A stretch of 19,324 bases of DNA from an uncultured Lachnospiraceae bacterium (lineage in GTDB: Bacteria; Bacillota; Clostridia; Lachnospirales; Lachnospiraceae): NCBI GenBank assembly GCA_910588965.1, contig CAJUSO010000057.1, forward strand, positions 1 to 19,324. Direction: 5' to 3'. The position numbers and the translations under genes are program-made. Shown here in pieces: positions 1-5,290 of the stretch; the first letter of the stretch is position 1; every line of letters begins with the position of its first letter. The notes beneath the pieces were generated by a model. That model was not told where the DNA came from. It saw nothing but the letters and a program-made list of their open reading frames with translations, and made no database searches.

Positions 1-55
1 CGCCAGATTTAGGTTCTGGTGGGAGACCGTGCAGGTTCGAGTCCTGTTATCCGCA
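1..55 (+). tRNA. tRNA-Leu (UAG anticodon), 5'-truncated by window edge
   Basis: Only the 3' portion lies in the window. The anticodon arm is a CCAGA/TCTGG stem around a 7-nt loop holding TAG (about positions 10-12). A variable arm (GGTGGGAGACC region) of the long class II type expected for tRNA-Leu follows. The T arm is GCAGG-TTCGAGT-CCTGT (31-47). The acceptor 3' strand is 48-54, with discriminator A at 55. No CCA is encoded; CTT follows, so CCA must be added enzymatically. The D arm and 5' acceptor strand are outside the window. Confidence 0.9.
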
Positions 56-66
56 CTTAAGCGGCG

Positions 67-120
67 CAGCCGCAGGCTTAAGGGTTTTATTAGGGATCCT
101 TAGGCCTGCGGCTGTTTTTT
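67..120 (+). terminator. Rho-independent terminator of the tRNA transcript
   Basis: An 11-bp perfect stem pairs 67-77 (CAGCCGCAGGC) with 104-114 (GCCTGCGGCTG). It is extended inward by TTAAGG against CCTTAG and followed directly by six T residues at 115-120. It lies 12 nt after the tRNA end and separates it from the copper operon. Confidence 0.88.
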
Positions 121-121
121 G

Positions 122-146
122 TTCATAGGAAAGTGCGGCCTATGAA
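122..146. repeat. Short inverted repeat (8-bp arms)
   Basis: TTCATAGG (122-129) pairs with CCTATGAA (139-146) around a 9-nt loop. It sits in the otherwise featureless stretch between the tRNA terminator and the csoR promoter. The arm plus loop start (ATAGGAAAG) is also found in the long inverted repeat at 3609-3653, so the two may be related. No function is apparent. Confidence 0.5.
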
Positions 147-227
147 ACAGAAACGCTCCGTGGGGATCGCACTGCAATGGATATCCTTTCATGGCGTCCT
201 AAAAATTAGAAAACAGGAAAATAATGC

Positions 228-256
228 TTGCAATATACCCCTAAGGGGTATATAAT
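228..256 (+). promoter_or_regulatory. Promoter of the csoR-copA operon
   Basis: The -35 box TTGCAA (228-233) and -10 box TATAAT (251-256) are separated by exactly 17 nt. The spacer is almost entirely occupied by the CsoR-type palindrome. Expected transcription start is about 263, giving a leader of roughly 280 nt before csoR. Confidence 0.85.
233..253. promoter_or_regulatory. CsoR-type copper operator
   Basis: A perfect 21-bp palindrome centred on A243, with half-site ATATACCCCT and its complement AGGGGTATAT. A run of C facing a run of G flanked by AT matches the known operator style of CsoR-family repressors. It lies between, and slightly overlaps, the -35 and -10 boxes of the promoter driving csoR itself. 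This supports autorepression relieved by Cu(I). The assignment rests on pattern and adjacency to csoR. Confidence 0.85.
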
Positions 257-335
257 GGAGGCAGGACAGAAGGATTGCATTTGGTTTTGCATCTGTTCCG
301 TGAAAAGCCAAATTTCCTGCGGCAAGCTATAGGGC

Positions 336-365
336 ATGGCATGGCATGGCATGGCATGGCATGGC
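336..365 (+). repeat. Pentanucleotide tandem repeat (ATGGC x6)
   Basis: Six perfect consecutive ATGGC units in the transcribed leader of the csoR-copA operon, upstream of the csoR start. Five-nt units can gain or lose copies by slippage. No credible gene spans them, so a length change would alter leader RNA rather than a reading frame. Each unit contains an ATG, so the leader carries a string of potential upstream start codons without good ribosome binding sites. Confidence 0.9.
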
Positions 366-414
366 TTGTCCTTTCCGCCCCAAGGGGCGGGGGATTTGTA
401 CCCAAAGGGCCTTA

Positions 415-475
415 CCCTTGCGGCATACGCCAAATATCCGCACAAGTGCGGCTGCCTGGCTTGTTGCCCGAAGGG
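415..475 (+). repeat. REP-like palindromic element, copy A (in csoR leader)
   Basis: About 61 nt that align over their whole length with the reverse complement of 3548-3606. Shared blocks in order are GCGGCAT, CGCCAAAT, CAAG/GCAAG, CGGC, GGCT and TTGCCCG. It can fold, for example CCGCAC(A)AGTGCGG at 437-450. It lies between the operon promoter and csoR, so it is transcribed as part of the leader. Repeat status rests on two copies plus one fragment in this window; genome-wide frequency is unknown. Confidence 0.65.
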
Positions 476-543
476 ATAAATAAGAAGGCCATAGGGCCGC
501 AGAGGGAAAATACATGGCTGTGCCAGAATGGAGGATACAGGTT

Positions 544-852
544 ATGCCAGGACAAGGCCAAGGGTGCTGCGGGCATAAGACAAAGGAACGCCCGGAAAAA
601 GAATATAAGGATTTAATCCACCGCCTCAACCGGATTGAAGGCCAGGTCCGGGGGATAAAAGGGATGGTGGAGCGGGATGCTTACTGCCCGGATATCTTAA
701 TACAGGTGGCGGCGGTAAACGCCGCATTGAATAGTTTTAATAAGGAACTGCTGGCTAGCCATATCAGGACTTGTGTAACGGCAGATATCCGGGAAGGGAA
801 GGAAGGGACGGTAGAGGAGTTGGTGGCAACCTTGCAGAAACTGATGAAATAA
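544..852 (+). CDS. csoR: CsoR-family copper-sensing transcriptional repressor
   Basis: A 102-residue all-helical DUF156/CsoR protein that binds operator DNA and releases it on binding Cu(I). The signature RLNRIEGQVRGI lies at residues 27-38. The Cu(I)-ligand triad is complete: C48 (in YC), H73 and C77 (in SHIRTC), with second-shell Y47 and Glu near 91-92 plausible. This Cys-His-Cys pattern fits the copper branch rather than persulfide- or nickel-sensing relatives. The ATG at 544 is chosen because GGAGG (530-534) precedes it by 9 nt; the in-frame ATG at 514 has a weaker site. The N-terminus has an extra GCCGHK stretch (residues 7-12). It is first in a two-gene operon, 29 nt before copA, downstream of a matching operator. 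Confidence 0.93.
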   Translation: MPGQGQGCCGHKTKERPEKEYKDLIHRLNRIEGQVRGIKGMVERDAYCPDILIQVAAVNAALNSFNKELLASHIRTCVTADIREGKEGTVEELVATLQKLMK

Positions 853-881
853 CGATAGATGGGATTGTAAAGGAGGGAAAG

Positions 882-3488
882 ATGGAACAATATACGGTTA
901 CGGGGATGAGCTGTGCAGCCTGCAGCGCCCGGGTGGAGAAGGCAGTATCTAAGGTTCCTGGCGTCACATCCTGTTCAGTGAGCCTGCTTACGGACTCCAT
1001 GGGAGTGGAGGGGGAATTTCAGGAGCAGGAAATTGTGGAAGCTGTGGAGGCGGCGGGGTACGGCGCTAGGAAGAAAGGGGATGCCCCTGGGGCTGGGAAG
1101 GCTGTGGCGCCCCAGGAGGATCTGTTGAAAGACAGGGAATCCCCCCTGCTGCAAAAGAGGCTGCTCGCTTCCCTGGGGTTTTTGGCTGTGCTCATGTATA
1201 TTTCTATGGGGCACATGATGTGGGGATGGCCCCTGCCTCCCGTCCTGTCTGCCAACCATGTGGGGATGGGGCTTTTGCAGCTTTTGCTTACAGCCATCAT
1301 CATGGTGGTTAACCAAAGGTTTTTTATCAGCGGGTTCCGCAGCCTAATCCATGGTGCGCCGAATATGGATACCCTGGTGGCTTTGGGGGCGGGCGCTGCC
1401 TTTGTATACAGCACCTATGCGCTTTTTGCCATGGCAGGCGCCCAGGCGCAAGGGGATATGGAAGGCGCGATGGGATACATGCATGAGTTTTATTTTGAAT
1501 CTGCAGCCATGATCTTGGCGCTGATTACGGTAGGGAAGATGCTGGAAGCCCGTTCAAAGGGCAGGACTACGGACGCCCTAAAGGGCTTGCTAAAGCTATC
1601 CCCTAAGACGGCAGTGGTGCTCCGGGAGGGGAAAGAGGCCGAGGTGCCCATTGAGCAGGTGGAAAAGGGGGATATCTTCCTGGTGCGCCCAGGGGAAAAT
1701 ATCCCTGTAGACGGCATTGTGCTGGAGGGCAGCAGCGCGGTCAATGAAGCGGCGCTGACAGGGGAGAGCATCCCTGTAGATAAGGCAGCAGGCGATAGCG
1801 TTTCGGCAGCTACCACCAACCAGTCAGGCTTCCTCAAATGCCAGGCATCCCGGGTGGGGGAGGATACGGCCTTATCCCAGATTATAAAAATGGTGAGCGA
1901 TGCCGCCGCTACGAAAGCCCCGATTGCCAAGGTGGCGGATAAGGTGTCTGGCGTCTTTGTGCCAACGGTGATTGTGATTGCCTTAGTGGCTATGGCAGCC
2001 TGGCTGCTGGCTGGCCAGTCCTTGGGTTACGCCCTGGCAAGGGGGATTTCTGTGCTGGTGATTAGCTGCCCCTGTGCTTTGGGGCTGGCTACCCCGGTAG
2101 CTATTATGGTGGGGAATGGCATAGGCGCCAAGAACGGGATTATGTTTAAGACAGCGGTATCCCTGGAAGAGACAGGGAAGATAGGGATTGTGGCGCTGGA
2201 TAAAACGGGGACGATTACCAATGGGGAGCCCAAAGTTACCGACCTGGTGCCGGCTGAGGGGGTCTTGGAAGAGGAACTGCTCCTGGTGGCATGCGCCTTA
2301 GAGAAGAAAAGCGAGCATCCTCTGGCTAAGGCGGTATTGGCGTACGCCAGGGAAAGGCAGGTGGAACCGCCGGAAGTGACTGATTTCCAGGCGCTTCCAG
2401 GAAACGGCCTATCTGGGAGGTTCCAGGGGGAGCCTGTCAGCGGGGGGAACTATAAGTTTATCCGCAGCCAGGCAGAAGTGCCCAAAGAAATGCTGCGCCA
2501 GGCAGAGAGCTTGGCAGAAGAGGGGAAGACCCCGCTGTATTTTGCCCGCGGGAGGGAGTTGGTAGGCCTGGTTGCCGTGGCAGATTTAATGAAGGAAGAC
2601 AGCGCCCAGGCAATCAGGGAATTACAGGCTATGGGGCTTAGGGTAGTCATGCTGACAGGGGATAATGAGAAGACGGCGAATGCCATTGGCAGGCAGGCAG
2701 GCGTAGACCAGGTGATTGCCGGCGTGCTCCCAGACGGGAAAGAAAGCGTTATCCGTGCTTTGCAAAAGGAGGGGAAGACAGCCATGGTGGGGGACGGCAT
2801 CAACGACGCCCCAGCCCTTACCAGGGCAGATATGGGGATTGCCATTGGCGCGGGCACGGATATTGCAATTGATGCGGCTGATATCGTGCTGATGAAAAGC
2901 CGCCTTGGGGATGTGCCTGCAGCTATCCGCTTAAGCAGGGCAACCTTGAAAAATATCCATCAAAACCTGTTTTGGGCTTTTATCTACAATATCATAGGGA
3001 TACCGCTGGCCGCAGGCATTTGGATCCCAATCTTTGGATGGCAGCTAAACCCTATGTTTGGGGCGGCAGCCATGAGCCTGTCCAGTTTCTGCGTGGTAAC
3101 CAACGCATTGCGCCTGAACCTGCTGGATATCCACAGCGCAAAAAAAGATAGGCCAAGGAAAGGGAGTTTGGGGCATTTAAGCCCAGGCCGGTTAGCCGAT
3201 GGGCAGCCAAAAGATGCAGGGAAAATAGGGGAGCCAGTCATTCAGGCTGGGATCCCCCGCAAAAAGGAGGAAAAGAATATGGAAAAAACAATGAAAATCG
3301 AAGGGATGATGTGCGGCCATTGCGAGGCAAGGGTGAAAAAATGCCTCGAAGCTTTGGATGGGGTGTCGGAGGCAAAGGTAAGCCATGAAGATGGTACGGC
3401 TACCGTAACATTGGCTGCCGAGGTTTCTGAAGAAACCTTGAGGCAGGCTGTGGAAGGCCAGGATTATAAGGTGCTGTCTGTACAGTAA
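882..3488 (+). CDS. copA: Cu+-exporting P1B-type ATPase with C-terminal CopZ-like domain fusion
   Basis: An 868-residue inner-membrane ATPase that pumps cytosolic Cu(I) outward. Domain order: N-terminal HMA with MSCAAC (residues 9-14); membrane helices from about residue 90; actuator TGES at 293-296; the CPC ion site at 396-398 in TM helix 6; phosphorylated D440 in DKTGT; SEHP at 477-480; GDGIND at 637-642. The last two helices carry YN (702-703) and MxxSS (731-735), the combination typical of Cu+-selective P1B-1 pumps. A usual CopA would end near residue 755. Here a linker of about 45 residues leads to a second complete HMA domain (MEKTM..., MMCGHC at 809-814). AAGGAGG at 870-876 supports the ATG at 882; the frame is open further upstream but lacks support. 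The linker begins at an A7 tract, and an internal SD/ATG precedes the last domain. Confidence 0.93.
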   Translation: MEQYTVTGMSCAACSARVEKAVSKVPGVTSCSVSLLTDSMGVEGEFQEQEIVEAVEAAGYGARKKGDAPGAGKAVAPQEDLLKDRESPLLQKRLLASLGFLAVLMYISMGHMMWGWPLPPVLSANHVGMGLLQLLLTAIIMVVNQRFFISGFRSLIHGAPNMDTLVALGAGAAFVYSTYALFAMAGAQAQGDMEGAMGYMHEFYFESAAMILALITVGKMLEARSKGRTTDALKGLLKLSPKTAVVLREGKEAEVPIEQVEKGDIFLVRPGENIPVDGIVLEGSSAVNEAALTGESIPVDKAAGDSVSAATTNQSGFLKCQASRVGEDTALSQIIKMVSDAAATKAPIAKVADKVSGVFVPTVIVIALVAMAAWLLAGQSLGYALARGISVLVISCPCALGLATPVAIMVGNGIGAKNGIMFKTAVSLEETGKIGIVALDKTGTITNGEPKVTDLVPAEGVLEEELLLVACALEKKSEHPLAKAVLAYARERQVEPPEVTDFQALPGNGLSGRFQGEPVSGGNYKFIRSQAEVPKEMLRQAESLAEEGKTPLYFARGRELVGLVAVADLMKEDSAQAIRELQAMGLRVVMLTGDNEKTANAIGRQAGVDQVIAGVLPDGKESVIRALQKEGKTAMVGDGINDAPALTRADMGIAIGAGTDIAIDAADIVLMKSRLGDVPAAIRLSRATLKNIHQNLFWAFIYNIIGIPLAAGIWIPIFGWQLNPMFGAAAMSLSSFCVVTNALRLNLLDIHSAKKDRPRKGSLGHLSPGRLADGQPKDAGKIGEPVIQAGIPRKKEEKNMEKTMKIEGMMCGHCEARVKKCLEALDGVSEAKVSHEDGTATVTLAAEVSEETLRQAVEGQDYKVLSVQ
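3279..3488 (+). CDS. copZ: Possible independently translated CopZ-like copper chaperone (internal, in-frame start within copA)
   Basis: A 69-residue HMA domain beginning MEKTMKIEGM and carrying MMCGHC (C12, C15), the size and fold of free CopZ chaperones that hand Cu(I) to CopA and CsoR. It is in the same frame as copA, with no stop codon between. However, AAGGAGG at 3264-3270 stands 8 nt before the ATG, as good a ribosome site as any in the window. That would be unnecessary if the domain were made only as a fusion tail. The inference is that both a CopA-CopZ fusion and a soluble CopZ may be made. The alternative is that the SD is a relic of an ancestral separate copZ. Confidence 0.5.
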   Translation: MEKTMKIEGMMCGHCEARVKKCLEALDGVSEAKVSHEDGTATVTLAAEVSEETLRQAVEGQDYKVLSVQ

Positions 3489-3499
3489 AGGCCAACGCA

Positions 3500-3527
3500 C
3501 AAAGGGCGTCGTCCAACGTGCCCTTTG
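3500..3527 (+). terminator. Hairpin after copA (weak terminator candidate)
   Basis: CAAAGGGC (3500-3507) pairs with GCCCTTTG (3520-3527), loop 12 nt, 11 nt after the copA stop. There is no T-tract immediately after, so it may stabilise the mRNA 3' end rather than terminate alone. Confidence 0.4.
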
Positions 3528-3547
3528 CATCTGCAGGTAAGGTTTAG

Positions 3548-3606
3548 TTCCCGCGGGCAATGAGCCAAGCGCCGTGCTTGCACAGGCATTTGGCGGATGC
3601 CGCGGG
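3548..3606 (-). repeat. REP-like palindromic element, copy B (inverted relative to copy A)
   Basis: The reverse complement aligns throughout with 415-475. The outer arms CCCGCGG and CCGCGGG pair, and CCAA pairs with TTGG inside, so it folds as an imperfect hairpin. It lies just downstream of copA, so the two copies bracket the csoR-copA coding region in opposite orientation. A third, partial copy is at 3780-3796. Confidence 0.65.
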
Positions 3607-3655
3607 GGTTTTTATCTTATAGGAAAGTCCATGGCTTTCCTATAAGATAAAAACC
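3607..3655. terminator. Perfect long inverted repeat, likely bidirectional terminator
   Basis: Arms 3609-3627 and 3635-3653 are perfectly complementary over 19 bp, extended by two G-C pairs to 3607/3655. The loop is 7 nt (TCCATGG). The arms begin with TTTTT and end with AAAAA, so a T-tract follows the hairpin core when read on either strand. It directly abuts REP-like copy B. Confidence 0.65.
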
Positions 3656-3662
3656 TCTGGGG

Positions 3663-3717
3663 GATGCGCACCCGCACAAGAGGGAAAAGATTGCTCCGCA
3701 ATTGTGCCCGGCGCATC
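3663..3717. repeat. Imperfect palindrome
   Basis: GATGCGC (3663-3669) pairs with GCGCATC (3711-3717). Inside, GCACAA (3674-3679) pairs with TTGTGC (3702-3707) across a small asymmetric internal loop. It has no T-tract and no associated gene. A further small hairpin (AAGCGGG, 3760-3766, with CCCGCTT, 3771-3777) follows. No coding sequence is supported anywhere in 3489-4126. Confidence 0.5.
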
Positions 3718-3779
3718 ATTGTGTGCAACCCACTTGAGAGTGAGGGGATAGGGGAGTTGAAGCGGGTTTGCCCGCTTTA

Positions 3780-3796
3780 TTCCCGCGAGCAATGAG
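3780..3796 (-). repeat. Partial copy of the REP-like element
   Basis: Seventeen bases matching 16 of 17 with the left end of copy B (3548-3564); the only difference is GCGGGC versus GCGAGC. The rest of the element is absent or strongly diverged. Confidence 0.5.
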
Positions 3797-3827
3797 AAAA
3801 ATAGCCAGGTTTGCATGGATATTTGAT

Positions 3828-3853
3828 ACCCCGTTGCTTGCAGCGGGGTTTTT
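3828..3853 (+). terminator. Rho-independent terminator
   Basis: CCCC at 3829-3832 pairs with GGGG at 3845-3848. Five further pairs including one G-T give an 8-bp stem with loop CTTG, followed by five T residues (3849-3853). It is probably the final stop for read-through from the copper operon and insulates the deacetylase promoter. Confidence 0.7.
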
Positions 3854-4071
3854 GATTCTATTTGGTGCTATGTTTGCCTGCCGCCAAAATAAGATATTTT
3901 TCCCCAAAATTTTCTGGCATTTAGTTTTTGGTTTCCCTTTCTCAAAGAAACAATATACATTATTATCTGAAAATCTAATCAATATATTGTAGTTTTTGGA
4001 AAATAAAATAAAATTCTTAGAAAAATAGTACATATTATTTTCTTTTTTTTGAATACCTTTTTATAAAAATG

Positions 4072-4080
4072 TGATACAAT
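4072..4080 (+). promoter_or_regulatory. Extended -10 promoter for the deacetylase/bactofilin transcript
   Basis: TGATACAAT (4072-4080) is a TGn-extended -10 (TACAAT) in a very AT-rich stretch (about 3950-4085). The best -35 candidate, TTGAAT at 4049-4054, has a long 20-nt spacing, consistent with reliance on the extended -10. It lies 47 nt before the chosen start codon. Confidence 0.55.
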
Positions 4081-4126
4081 AAACGAAAGCATGTTTATGA
4101 AACTGGAAAATCTGGGAGGTCCGTAC

Positions 4127-5122
4127 ATGGAAGATAAAACGCCCGTTGGGATACGTGAGCAGCGAATGAGGAGAAAGCGTGTCAATAAAATCCGGACATC
4201 AATTGTGGCCGGTATGTTTATCTGGTTCCTTGTAATCACTGTGTTGGTGGTTGTCCTGTTTGTACGGCTTTCACAGTTGGAGGGCAAGATAGAACGCCTG
4301 GCGGAGACGGTTGTCTCGGTAGACCAGTCTGTGGAGCACGAGGACAGGAAGAGCGGTGTTCTTTCTGGGGAAGAGGCAGGGGCAGTGGGCCCTGTGCAGG
4401 ATATGGGAAGCGTGGAACATGAAGTGGGCGGCATGGCAAAAGCCCCAAAGGGCGGCGCAGATGCTGAGGAAGGCGCCAAGAGCGGGGAGGCGCCTAAGGC
4501 TTACCTTACCTTTGATGATGGGCCAAGCGAAAGTACGGCAGAGATTTTAGATATCCTAAAGGAAAAAGGCGTCAAGGCCACTTTTTTTGTGATAGGGCAA
4601 GAAGGGGAGGAGGCGGAGGCGCTTTACCGTAGGATTGTTGAGGAAGGCCATACTTTGGCAATGCATTCCTATTCCCACAAGTACAACGAAATATATGCAT
4701 CCGTGGATGCGTTTGCGGAAGATATGAACCATTTACAGACATATTTGGCGGAAGTGACGGGCGTGACCCCTACTATTATGCGTTTCCCAGGCGGGAGCAG
4801 CAACCATGTCAGCAGCCTGCCTATGACGGAGTTTATCCGCTATGCCAAGGAAAAGGGGCTGACGTATTATGATTGGAATGTGATGAGCGGGGATGCCACT
4901 GGGCAGGCGTATACTTCCGGGGAACTGATAGAGAATGTAATGAAAGATGCAGTAAGGCACCATACGGCGGTCGTGCTGATGCATGATGCAGCCACGAAAG
5001 CCCCTACGGTGGAGGCGTTAGCGCCGATGATTGACCAGCTAAGGGAAAATGGGTTTACGCTGCTTCCGATTGATGAGGATACAGAGCTAGTGCAGCATAT
5101 CACTGCAGACAGTGTTGGGTAA
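4127..5122 (+). CDS. Membrane-anchored polysaccharide (peptidoglycan) deacetylase, NodB domain
   Basis: A 331-residue carbohydrate esterase family 4 protein that probably removes acetyl groups from cell-wall sugars outside the membrane. A basic N-terminus (RMRRKRVNK) precedes one TM helix at about residues 25-47. A short, possibly coiled, segment and a low-complexity acidic/glycine linker follow to about 120, then the NodB domain. Catalytic motifs are intact: TFDDGPS (D130, D131), zinc-ligand HSYSH (H180, H184), RFPGG (219-223), YDWN, and LMHD (H286, D287). The ATG at 4127 is preceded by GGGAGG at 4114-4119; the upstream in-frame ATGs at 4091 and 4097 lack a site. The last ten codons and the TAA-TAG double stop form the first unit of a 41-bp tandem array. 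The substrate (GlcNAc or MurNAc) cannot be decided. Confidence 0.9.
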   Translation: MEDKTPVGIREQRMRRKRVNKIRTSIVAGMFIWFLVITVLVVVLFVRLSQLEGKIERLAETVVSVDQSVEHEDRKSGVLSGEEAGAVGPVQDMGSVEHEVGGMAKAPKGGADAEEGAKSGEAPKAYLTFDDGPSESTAEILDILKEKGVKATFFVIGQEGEEAEALYRRIVEEGHTLAMHSYSHKYNEIYASVDAFAEDMNHLQTYLAEVTGVTPTIMRFPGGSSNHVSSLPMTEFIRYAKEKGLTYYDWNVMSGDATGQAYTSGELIENVMKDAVRHHTAVVLMHDAATKAPTVEALAPMIDQLRENGFTLLPIDEDTELVQHITADSVG

Positions 5123-5253
5123 TAGGGGGAGTGCAGCATATCACTGCAGACAGTGTTGGGTGATAGGGGTAGTGCGGCATATCACTGCAGACAGTGTTGG
5201 GTGATAGGGGGAGTGCAGCATATCACTGCAGACAGAATTGGGTAATGGCGGGA
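5090..5253 (+). repeat. 41-bp tandem repeat, four units
   Basis: Units at 5090-5130, 5131-5171, 5172-5212 and 5213-5253, each exactly 41 bp and starting GTGCRGCATATCACTGCAG. Units 1-3 differ at only a few positions; unit 4 diverges in its second half (GACAGAATTGGG). Unit 1 encodes the deacetylase C-terminus (VQHITADSVG) and its stop. The rest fill most of the gap to the bactofilin gene. The unit length is not a multiple of three, and each copy carries TAATAG or TGATAG or a single TAA. The origin is most simply tandem duplication of the gene's 3' end. Confidence 0.95.
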
Positions 5254-5290
5254 TGTTAATGGCAGAAAACAAATTAATGGAGGTACATAT

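Noticed and set aside
255..332. Cys-rich 25-codon leader peptide starting in the -10 box
   Set aside because: Its ATG overlaps the -10 element, so it would lie upstream of the expected transcription start.
275..616. 113-aa + strand ORF across the ATGGC repeats
   Set aside because: Starts at TTG, has no good ribosome site, resembles no family, overlaps csoR in another frame, and its composition reflects the repeat and hairpins.
3716..4033. ORFs on either strand between copA and the deacetylase
   Set aside because: They cross the terminator and palindromes, have no initiation signals and look non-protein-like.
5120..5253. Promoters at the junctions of the 41-bp repeats (TTGGGT...TATCAC)
   Set aside because: Both boxes match the consensus poorly and spacing is 18 nt; not supportable without transcript data.
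5090..5253. CRISPR array
   Set aside because: Units are directly contiguous, with no unique spacers and no cas genes nearby.
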